Under the pieces are notes generated by a model, which saw only the letters and a list, made by a program, of their open reading frames with translations, made no database searches and was not told the DNA's origin. A DNA stretch of 64,000 nucleotides from Paramecium octaurelia (lineage: Eukaryota; Ciliophora; Oligohymenophorea; Peniculida; Parameciidae), in the NCBI GenBank assembly GCA_905182995.1, contig CAJJDP010000051.1:68718-132717 (forward strand), read 5' to 3'. Shown piece by piece: positions 23,292 through 34,035 of the stretch (within the stretch, counting starts at the first letter, position 1; each line of letters opens with the position of its first letter). The position numbers and the translations under genes were made by a program.

Positions 23292-26050
23292 ATGAGAAAA
23301 GTAGAGTTGTATCAGATATTGGCTTCAGCTAAAGCTATTGAACCAGAAATATTGAATGTTTTAATAGAAAAGTTAAGAAAAGAGAATATTTAAGATTGCA
23401 TAAGGTTTCTTTTAATAGAGGAAAATCAGAATGAAATGAAACAAATAATTTCTTAAAAACACAACTTAGATGGAAAATAGAAACTTTTATATCTCACTTC
23501 TCTTCTCAGATAAATTTATGAACATGATTTTAATAACACTAATTATTCTACAGAAATTTACATAGAATTTAGGAATTAATTGACTAAAAAAATCTAAAAA
23601 GAGGAGAGGATAATCAAGTTTTTAAAATTTTTAGTGAATCTCACAAGTGTTGATGACAAATTCATTCCAAGTGGATCAAATTCTTTATATTTATTGTTTG
23701 AGCTGAAGGTTGATTTGACCTAACAAAATTTTGAAAATATTAGAATTAAAGACATTCCTTTAATAGGAGCTAATTTTGCAAGATGTAATTTAAGTGGATC
23801 TTAATTTCGAAATGTAAATATTAGCGGCATCAATTTAAACGAGGCTTAATTAATTAATTGTGATTGGAAATTTTTAAAAATCCATTAGATAAATACATTA
23901 GTAGGTCATTCATCTGTTAGTTCAGTTTGTTTTTCTCCAAACGGAGCCATATTAATGTCTAGTAGTGATTCGTATATACATTTATGGGATGTAAAAACAG
24001 GAAAAAAACATTCATAACTAAAATGTCTGATCGGGGGTTCTAAACTATTACTTTCTAACTCTCCAAATTATTGTATGTAAGTATCTGGTTATAGAAACTA
24101 AATTATCAATGTATGGAATATAAATAAAGGAAAAATACTATTAAGATTATAGGATCCATCTGGGGCTGTAAGATTATTAAGCTTGTCCCCTAATGGAACT
24201 GCATTAGCATCCGTACATGGAATAAATCATATCCTGTTTTGGAATCTAAAGACTAGAAAAAACAAATCTATTCTAAATGGAGAAAGTGGATAAGTTTACT
24301 CTTTATGTTTTTCCCCTGACGGTAATACATTATTATTCAGTATTAAGAACATTATACATCTATGGGATGTAAAATCAGAAAAAAAAACTTAATTTGTTTC
24401 TCCAACTACTTATGTATCTTTAATATGCTTTTCCCCTGATGGTAATACATTAGCATCAGGAAGTGGCGGGGATTAATAAATTAATTTATGGGATGTTAAA
24501 ACGTTAGATCATAAATTAATAATACCTAGTTATCCAGGTCGGGTCCTCTCAATGTGCTTTTCTCCTGATGGTACAACATTAGCATCTTTGAATTAGTAGG
24601 ATAAGTCTATATATTTGTGGGATGCGAAAACAGGTCAAAAAAAATCTATATTAAAAGGACATAGTAAAGCAGTCTCTCAAATATGCTTCTCTTATAGTGG
24701 TATATTAGCATCTTGTAGTAGTGATAAAACTATCCATTTATGGGATGTTAAAGCGAGGGAGCAAAAGACTTAATTAGACGGCCATAACTCAGGAGTTGTT
24801 CAAATATGCTTTTCACCCGATTTTTCCATATTAGCATCTTGCAGTGAAGATAACTCAATCAGTTTATGGGATGCAAATACAGGTTAAAAGAAATCTTAAT
24901 TAAATGGTCATGAAAAAGGAGTGATTTCAATATGCTTTTCTAATGATGGTAAAGCAATAGCATCTGGTAGTTGGGATGAGACTATTCGTTTTTGGAAAGT
25001 TAAATCAGGGAAGGAAAAATTTCAATTGGCTGGTCATCAAGGTGGAGTATCAGCACTATGTTTCTCTCGCGATGGTAAAGCTTTAGTATCAGCTGGTTTG
25101 GATTCGTCCATACGTATATGGAATATTAAAACAAGAAAAGAAAAATATTTATTAGATGAACCCTGTGAGATAATTAAATCATTCTACGATAACCCTTATG
25201 GTCATAGATTAGAATCTGGCTGTTGGGAAAAATCTATTCAAAAAGGTATTATTTTAGAAAAAACTTATGGTCATAAAAGTGAAATCACATCATTATGCTT
25301 TTCCCCTGTGGAAAATATTTTAGTTTCAGGTAGTAAGGACAAGACTATCATTTTATGGGACATCTAAAAAAGGACACAAAAAATGTAAATAAATGGTCAT
25401 ACAGATGCGGTTTAAACAGTATGTTTTTCTCCTGATGGTACGACAATAGCTTCTGGTGGTAATGACAATTCTATCCGATTATGGGATATTAAGACAGGAT
25501 TTGAATAATTTAGACTCAATGGTCATGTAGATTTAGTTTCATCATTATGCTTTTCTCCTGATGGCAAGATATTAGCATCTGGGAGTTGGGATAATACTAT
25601 CCGTTTGTGGGATATTCGAACACAGTAGGAAAAATATTAATTGAAAGGGCACGTTAACCTAGTCCACTCAGTGCGCTTTTCTAATAATGGTACTAAATTA
25701 GCATCTTGTAGCAAGGATAACTCAATACGTTTATGGCACATTAAAACAGAGGAATAATTCCATGAATCAGATATAGTCTATAACAAAATTCTGGATAAAT
25801 TAAGGTTGCCACCTTAAGACGATAATTTAAAAATCTTTAGAGAATGTGGTAATCATATTTAAGTTATTTAGTTAATCCAGTTACTATTCTTCTTATGTCA
25901 TAAGATCCTATATTCTAAGCATAATAAGCATTTGTTTTCAAAGGAGAGTTCATGTCTCATTTCAATACGGATTTAAGTAGTATATTTAAATTAGGAGGAA
26001 GTTATATTCTAGAAAGTACCTTAAAATTAGACACAATAAAAAAAAAATGA
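23292..26050 (+). CDS. Pentapeptide + 15-WD40 protein, NACHT-less paralogue
   Basis: Exons 23292-25848 and 25872-26050, joined over a 23-nt GTAATC...TTTAG intron; 911 aa. Order: helical N-terminus (1-143), nine pentapeptide repeats (about 144-188: [15 protein letters not shown] ...), then 14 clear WD40 repeats plus one degenerate blade near 25170-25260 ([15 protein letters not shown]), fitting two seven-bladed propellers. The C-terminal module reads AFVFKGEF and ends GGSYILES before TGA. Without the intron the frame loses the KGEF module. The start [20 protein letters not shown] aligns with the segment just after the NACHT module of the giant gene and with the start of the 9321 gene. Early blades are diverged ([18 protein letters not shown]) and later ones closer to consensus. 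It is likely a cytoplasmic binding scaffold; its ligand is unknown. Confidence 0.9.
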
Positions 26051-28743
26051 ATATTATAAAACATAATATTACAATAATTCTCTAAAAACGTATGTCTTCA
26101 TCTTTGATTTAATAATTATTATTGATATTTGAAATCTGTTTAATACTCTAAAGAAATCTAATTTCAAAATATCATTTCCTCAATCTCAACATGTTTTGGA
26201 TTTGGTCAAAATGCAAATTATAATAAATAAACTGAATTTCTTATCAAACCAAAGCAAGTCAATAGGATTAAAAAAATACTAAATATTTTTGAATTAATTT
26301 AATAGTACTTAAAATTATTATTTCTTTAGAATATCCTTCAAATGCCAAGTAGAATGAAAAATCATTTTCAACAAATGGCTGATATTAAATTCTTATTTTC
26401 TTTACCCTAGAAAAACTTTTGATAGTAATTAATCTCTGGTAGGGAAATACATTATGAATGTTTATTAATCTTTGGAGGACTACTCCTGCCTTTTATCTGT
26501 AGGTGGATATAAATCATTTCTTATGAGATGATTTCTTTACGTAAATATTAATTTCCAAAAATACACACTAATTTTAACGATTTTTTGAAGAATTATTTTA
26601 GGAAAGATAAAGAAAATATTACATAATGTAGAAAAAAACCCACTCTTAACTTATAGTTATGGAAAGAACCTATCTCAAAATTTTAGAACTAAGTTAAAAT
26701 TCAGTTTAGAAGGATTTGAATTTATAATATAGTTTCAACAGATGACACTCAAAAAGTCAACAGATATACAGATGAAGAATTAAAGACAGTGTGTATGCCA
26801 TACTTGATTAAACAACATTAATTTAAATATTTTGAAATAGAAAGATTGAGTAATTAGAAAAAGTCACAACTCCTTTAATAGAATTGGTAGCTACCTTAAC
26901 CCAGGCACTTTTGGCTCCTAAAAATATCATTTTATTTATCAAATATGATTTGGGAACTATCAGTAAAGAATAGAAGTAACAGTGTTTCACAGATTCGAAC
27001 CATTCATGTAACACTCTAGATGCTAGACAACCTTTTTTTAGCCAGAATTGATCTTTTTGGTTCAACCAGAATTAAACTTCGAATTAAATGTGCTTCAATG
27101 AGTTTGATGAATGGCTCTAGACCATAACAGGCGATATTATCCTTGCACTGGGATATAGGTATGCATTTTGTTCAACGGTAAGAATCTCATTGAGAACAAA
27201 TATGAGAGTTGAGATATTCTTTGGCATCAAAGACTAGTTTCCCTTTGTGGCACAACCTTGGAAGATAACTCAATTTGGCTAAATCATATGAGACTGCGAA
27301 CTATTTCAAATGTTCTTAATGTTCTCTTCTTTATTTAATTTTATTATGTAAAGTTTGTTTTTGACTTGAAAGATGTATTTTAGACTTTTCCTTTTATCCC
27401 CTTATGGAAATTATGAACAGGTTTTAACAGTGGACCGGGAGCTTATACTTCTTTTTTAGTTATGAGTTAGTATCTATCTTTTGTCATAGAAATGATTGTT
27501 TTTTGAGAACACAAATATTTCATTAAATAAGTGATAATTATGTCTTAAATTTGCTCATTAGTAACACGCATAAAATATCAATCCTCTCCGAACTTCCAAT
27601 ATGTTATACTCAATCTAATTTAGTCCTATTAATTTCAGTAAAGGCTAAGATTATAAACTAAGGCTAATTACCCCTAACAAAAAGGGGGGAGCTATAAGCA
27701 GAAATACATACTATTAATAATTTTTACAATATCAAATTGAGATTTAATATAAGAACTTAATAGAGAGGGCAGCATTTTTATATTTTCTTATTTATTAATT
27801 TTAAGCAGCTAAAATAATTATTTCACTTTTGTAGTTAATGATCAACAATGAACAATTATTTTCAAAGGTTATTTGTAATCTTAACGCTTTGCAATACTTA
27901 ATCAATATTATGTTATTAGAAAATCGAATGATTGATATTGAAAATACTAATGTAAAGACAAATTTTTATAATTCTCAATTAACACAAATTTATGCTTTCA
28001 ATTTAATAGAATCGTCTATTCTTTAAATGGGAAAATATGCTTAACTAGACAAGATCATTTAAATTCTATTTTTTCCAAAATGAGTTCATTGCAATTTAAT
28101 CAGTTCAAATTTGAGATAAAAACAATTGTAATGCTACATTTTATCATATACATATTTCCTAGAGAATCCATACATTATTTATTTACTAATTATATATTAT
28201 AATCGGATCAATATATATTGATAATATATTACTATCATTAACATAAATCAAGCAATATGAAGCTAAAAATTAATCTTGAATAAATACTAATTCTTCAACA
28301 ATTTTTAATTATAAATTCAAAAAATTTCTTTAGATTTTTTTAATTAAATTTTTCCATTTATCTTGCATAATTATTTCTGTATTTTATGTAATTCTTAAAT
28401 TTCTTCTATCAGAAGCTATTTAACAAGTTTTTAATTAGAGCTAAGACCAACAGTGAAGCCTAATTATGTAGGAGTTTCATTTTTCTATTTTTAGGTAAAT
28501 TCAAGGGGAAGGAAGGAGTTATAATGAGTTATTATGTGCAGATTACAAGTATTTCGTATCATCATATTTCATAAAATAATATATAATATCATCATTATTT
28601 CTTCTTAAAATATCATCATATATAGTTGAATGAGAAAAGATGCGAAATAATATCATAATAATACTTGAACTCTTAATTATTTATATGAATATTAATTTGT
28701 ATTATTTTATTTTACAAGCAAATTAATTGGACTCCACTCCATA
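26051..28743. other. Spacer with one unrecognised open stretch
   Basis: An open plus-strand frame of 158 codons at 26720-27193 includes VSTDDTQKVNRYTDEELK and looks protein-like at its start, then loses character. I do not recognise it; it may be a decayed gene. A 28-codon-spaced set of ATATCATCATWAT motifs occurs near 28550-28670. Nothing else is supported. Confidence 0.35.
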
Positions 28744-29773
28744 AACCCATTTGCCCCTTTGAAATAGGCACCTCTGGATCCAATCTTCCGAATTATGAAC
28801 GCCTACAAAGCAGACCCTTATGACAAGAAGATTGACCTCGGCGTGGGAACCTATGGTACAGATGAAGAAAAACCATAAATCTTTGAAGTTGTGAAAAGAG
28901 TTGACTAGAGATTATCAATGGTATTAAATTAAATAAAGCATGAGTCTTATTTTGAGTTATCAAGGAATATCTGCTATTTGAAGACTTATCTGACTTTAAC
29001 TAGGGCTGTTAAAGGCGATTATTTGGCAAAGACAACCCCTTTAATTGAAAGTGGAAGGATAGTAACAGCCTAGTGTTTGGGATGAACAGGGGCACTTAGA
29101 GTGGGATTTGATATCGTGAAAGACCTTTGGCAGGAGATATCTATGTCATGAAACCAACATGGAGTAATCGCAATTAGATTCTCTACAGGACAGATTAAAA
29201 TAAATAAATTACCCTTATTATGATTCAAAAACAAAGGGATTTGATTACATGGCAACTATTGATTGTCTGTTAAAAGCCAAATTGGATTCAATAGTACTAT
29301 TACATGTTTATGCTCATAATCTAACAGGTGTGGATCCAACTGAAACCGAATAGTAATAAATTGCTGAGGTATGCAAAACAAAAATCTACTACCATTTTTT
29401 GATTTGCTTATCGACGATTTGCTAATGGATGCATTGAAAAAGCTATATTTGCTGTACTCAAGTTTGTTGAACTTGGATTCTAAATGATTGTCGCTTATTC
29501 TTTCTCCAAGAATATGGGTTTGTACAATAAAAGAGTAGGAGGTTTGCACATTGTCACCTCCAGTCAAGAGATTGCTACAAAACCGTTGAGCAATCTCAAA
29601 ATTGTAATCAGAACTTTTATTCTTGTCCTCCTGCTATTGGAGGGAGAATTGCAAGTAGAATTCGGTTTTATGAGAAGTATTACAAGGAATGTATTGAAGA
29701 ATTGAATACTGTTACAGGAAGCATTATTAAGGTGAAAACCTTTTTTAAGAATCAATTAGATAAACTCAAGTCC
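28744..29773 (+). pseudogene. Broken aspartate aminotransferase
   Basis: Reads NPFAPLKQAPLDPIFRIMNA, then YKADPYDKKIDLGVGTYGTD, the N-terminus of class-I aspartate aminotransferase, which moves an amino group between aspartate and 2-oxoglutarate using pyridoxal phosphate. Later parts appear in shifting frames: LIESGRIVTAQCLG, KAKLDSIVLLHVYAHNLTGV (family: HACAHNPTGVD) and SFSKNMGLYNKRVGG, which keeps the cofactor lysine. PPAIGGRIASRIL follows. Multiple TGA codons and frame changes break it, no start codon remains in front, and the last 50-60 residues are not recognisable. It is clearly a pseudogene. Confidence 0.85.
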
Positions 29774-30354
29774 ATATTTTTTATTTTTATATTTTGAATA
29801 ATTTAATTAAAATAACAGGTCTTGTAAGAATTATTCTTGTATATTCACGCATTTAATACTCTATTCTGGATAACTCATTCGAGTGGATCTAGGAAATATT
29901 TAGATAGTAAATTTAAACATTTAAGGAAGATTATTAGATTCAGATAAAATTATGGGTCTTATGCATTATTCTTAACCGAACTGATTAAGGCCTAACTTAT
30001 ATACTGAAAAACAGCCTTTATATATCTTTCCCTACAGCAATTTCATATTGTAAACCTGATTAGTATTTATTAAATTCATCATATGATTGGTCCTCTTATT
30101 TTTAGAAATTTTGTAAACTAGATCACGATCTTAGGATTCATTGGATGCATTATAAGAGTAAAGGACTTACCGATAAATTTCGAAATATTTGGCCATTCCA
30201 ATAGATAACCCTATCGTAAAACTCCATCATTAAAGATTAAGCAAATTTCATATGTTAGTTCTGTCTCTATTTGAACTATGTAATCGCAAGGTGTTAAAAT
30301 GAAGATATTATTAAATACCTACAATATTTCATATCGATCTTTGCATCTAGGTAG

Positions 30355-31640
30355 TCTGAATTGAGAATGTGTGATTTAGTGAATGGCAGCTTCCAAATTA
30401 TACAGTATAGCAATCAAAAAGTTGAAAACTTAAACTGAGGAGTGTCCAACAAAAGTGTACGATTCAACTCCTAATTATTTTCTTAAGGCATTATCAGAAT
30501 AACTGTAATAGCACTCTGCGAAGATTTTCTAATTAAACACAGCTACTAAATCCATAATATCAGAAGATTCAGACTAAAATAATAAATCGGAATTTACCTA
30601 AACTGAAACAAATAAAATATGCTACCATTTCTTCGATGACCATGCAAATATTAAATACTTATAATTCAAATTAGAGTTACTAAGCTTCTTCGTCTTTTTC
30701 TGCCATTCAATAACCTTTTTCCCTCCTCTTTTTCTTTCTCTTTCTGTTTGTTCTCATTCTCTTCTTCCTTGTTATTATTATAAGTGAAAAACTCTTAACT
30801 TATTAATTGCACTGATTAAAACATAATCATCCCCAACTTAAAGTCTTGTAATGAAATTTTCACTCAAAATTTTTTTCTAGTTGAGATCTAAGAATAATTA
30901 CAATGCTGCTTAATTTACTACTTAGATCCTTATTATGAATAAAACAATCAAAAATATTCTAGTATACTGTAATTAAATACCAAATAAACAATATGATAGA
31001 AGCTGCAATCAGAAATGCAATCAGAAATGCAGTCACTGAAGTTTTTTATATTTCTCCTTTTGATATAATGTTGTATCTAAAATATTCGGCTGAAAGAGTT
31101 AAACTTTGTGTCAAAGAGTTGGAAACATTATATTCAATATAATAAACATCCCCATTCTGATCATTAATTTCCTCCAAAGAACTACTATTGATTTACTTCC
31201 AATAGAGTTTAGTTGAAATCAGAGTTGATAAAATATTCTAAGAAAGTTATCAATACCAAAACTAATGTCATTATATTTTATGAATATTCTGAGGTTGATT
31301 GCTGTTTTAGGTATTTTAGATTGAGACCAATTTATCTGACCATTTTGATTCCCTTTCCATAATTGGTTTAGCAATCACTTCCTTAATCTACGGATCACTT
31401 ATGACCTATTAGGATAATTCCGTTTAACCTTCCCAATAGTATTTTAATCAACCTTTTCAGTGGAATCTTAGGAATATAATCTATTTCCTAAATCCAACAC
31501 ATAAGTTAGAGTTAAATAATTAAAATTACATTAAATCTTCTCTAGAGATTTAACTATGTCCAAGTTTATCATTTACCCTTGTGTCTTATTTTGGATAATT
31601 TCACTTTCTATACATTAAAACTTAATTTTTTAAAGGTAGC
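30355..31640 (-). pseudogene. Decayed Cache/HAMP-type membrane sensor, left copy
   Basis: On the minus strand an extracellular-like part ends VYYIEYNVSNSLTQSLTLSA, followed by one strong membrane helix (FLIAFLIAASIILFIWYLI) and, after a charged insert rich in K and E, SESSDIMDLVAVFNQKIFAE. This order (ligand-binding ectodomain, membrane helix, HAMP-like stretch, then a cytoplasmic tail) resembles a large Paramecium family of membrane sensors that often carry TPRs behind it. A TGA after the helix (QLEKNFE then stop) and frame changes suggest decay. Family assignment rests on overall pattern, so it is moderate. Confidence 0.45.
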
Positions 31641-31664
31641 ATTAAAACTAAAATTGCTATTTAA
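30532..31664. repeat. Duplication 3, left copy
   Basis: 1133 bases repeated at the same length at 31666-32798. It ends at a lone N (31665), again an unmerged contig overlap. Confidence 0.9.
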
Positions 31665-31665
31665 N
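31665..31665. other. Single-N contig join
   Basis: A lone N; the following sequence restarts at the base equivalent to 30532 (ATTAAACACAGC). Confidence 0.9.
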
Positions 31666-32798
31666 ATTAAACACAGCTACTAAATCCATAATATCAGAAG
31701 ATTCAGACTAAAATAATAAATCGGAATTTACCTAAACTGAAACAAATAAAATATGCTACCATTTCTTCGATGACCATGCAAATATTAAATACTTATAATT
31801 CAAATTAGAGTTACTAAGCTTCTTCGTCTTTTTCTGCCATTCAATAACCTTTTTCCCTCCTCTTTTTCTTTCTCTTTCTGTTTGTTCTCATTCTCTTCTT
31901 CCTTGTTATTATTATAAGTGAAAAACTCTTAACTTATTAATTGCACTGATTAAAACATAATCATCCCCAACTTAAAGTCTTGTAATGAAATTTTCACTCA
32001 AAATTTTTTTCTAGTTGAGATCTAAGAATAATTACAATGCTGCTTAATTTACTACTTAGATCCTTATTATGAATAAAACAATCAAAAATATTCTAGTATA
32101 CTGTAATTAAATACCAAATAAACAATATGATAGAAGCTGCAATCAGAAATGCAATCAGAAATGCAGTCACTGAAGTTTTTTATATTTCTCCTTTTGATAT
32201 AATGTTGTATCTAAAATATTCGGCTGAAAGAGTTAAACTTTGTGTCAAAGAGTTGGAAACATTATATTCAATATAATAAACATCCCCATTCTGATCATTA
32301 ATTTCCTCCAAAGAACTACTATTGATTTACTTCCAATAGAGTTTAGTTGAAATCAGAGTTGATAAAATATTCTAAGAAAGTTATCAATACCAAAACTAAT
32401 GTCATTATATTTTATGAATATTCTGAGGTTGATTGCTGTTTTAGGTATTTTAGATTGAGACCAATTTATCTGACCATTTTGATTCCCTTTCCATAATTGG
32501 TTTAGCAATCACTTCCTTAATCTACGGATCACTTATGACCTATTAGGATAATTCCGTTTAACCTTCCCAATAGTATTTTAATCAACCTTTTCAGTGGAAT
32601 CTTAGGAATATAATCTATTTCCTAAATCCAACACATAAGTTAGAGTTAAATAATTAAAATTACATTAAATCTTCTCTAGAGATTTAACTATGTCCAAGTT
32701 TATCATTTACCCTTGTGTCTTATTTTGGATAATTTCACTTTCTATACATTAAAACTTAATTTTTTAAAGGTAGCATTAAAACTAAAATTGCTATTTAA
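31666..32798. repeat. Duplication 3, right copy
   Basis: Second copy of 30532-31664. It contains the membrane-helix and ectodomain part of the Cache/HAMP-like pseudogene a second time and continues into the upstream region. Confidence 0.9.
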
Positions 32799-34035
32799 AA
32801 TACTATAAATAGATAGTGATTCTATGGGAATTAAATATATTTTAACTTACAAATTGGTAATCCATGCTCCTATTCCTTTATATTTGTTTTATTTTGAATT
32901 CAAACTATGAAATTAAAAATTATTCATCTCGACCGAAGTGCACTATTATAAACACATTCAAATTATATAATTTATTTTCTAATACTTGATATCAATAATT
33001 TGTATTACAAAATATTTTTGGACTTGAAGAGTGGCATAATACAATTTTCCAATATCTCTGACATTCAAATTTGGGTTGATATGGTTATTGGAATTTTCAT
33101 AAATTTTTTCTTTTTATTACTATTTTTTATTAATTTTAATTTAATATTGTATAAATTTTATTAAATAGATTATAATGGAAAAATTTATTTAATTTATTTT
33201 AAGATTCTTAATTATTAATGTAAATGAAAAAGAGAAAAATAGTTTCATGCAACCTACCAAATTACTTCACCTTAATCCTACTTTAAGTAATTATTCTTTT
33301 TTTTAATGATAGTGTATTTTAGCTATGTAGTTAAAACATTGTTGATAATTTTGTTGATAACTATGATTGTTTTTTTGTCAGAACTTTTAAAAGAGTACCA
33401 ATTCAAGAAATGGTATTTATTTTATTTATTTTTACTATCTTTATCACTCTGCTGATTTATTTTTTTTGAACACATTATTATTATTTTTTTCATTAATTGA
33501 ATAATTTAGGAGTTTTTCAAATGTTAATAAATTTTGGGACTTTATAATTTTTAATTGTGATTCAAACTTGTAATTTTTGATACAGCGCTATTTCTATTTT
33601 CTGATATTATCTAAATAATAAGTTTTGGAGTTCTTGATATTTATGATAAAATTATTTTACTATTTTCATTATATAACTTTAATAAAGCATAGACATTGAA
33701 AATATTTCTTCTAACAATTATACAAATTTTTATTATTAGGGCAAACCTAATTTGCATTGTTATACCCCTGTTGGATGTTGATTTTGGGTTAGTGAAATAA
33801 GCATTTTCTTTTGAAATTAATTCATATTGTCAAGCATTTATATAATTTAAAATTTTGAGTTTAACATATAACAACTTATCATGCATGATAAGTGAAAATC
33901 CAATCATACATAAAAATCAAAAAGAATTGTTATAATTGTTGGAAAGAAGAAAAATTTCTTCCAAAGAACTTACATTTAATCAATAATAATTAAAATTTAA
34001 ATATTATGATTGATTATTTTTGCTTATGATATTAA
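32799..34035. other. AT-rich spacer
   Basis: Long T and A runs, no supported gene. It lies between the duplicated pseudogene and the 3' end of the giant NACHT gene. Confidence 0.45.

Noticed and set aside
27838..28067. Small protein starting at 27838 (MINNEQLFSKVICNL...)
   Set aside because: About 76 codons with the ciliate code, no intron, no family match; open stretches of this size occur by chance when only TGA stops translation.
28550..28670. Possible CRISPR-like or satellite repeat (ATATCATCAT motifs)
   Set aside because: Only a few imperfect short copies with irregular spacing; CRISPR arrays are not expected in a ciliate nucleus.
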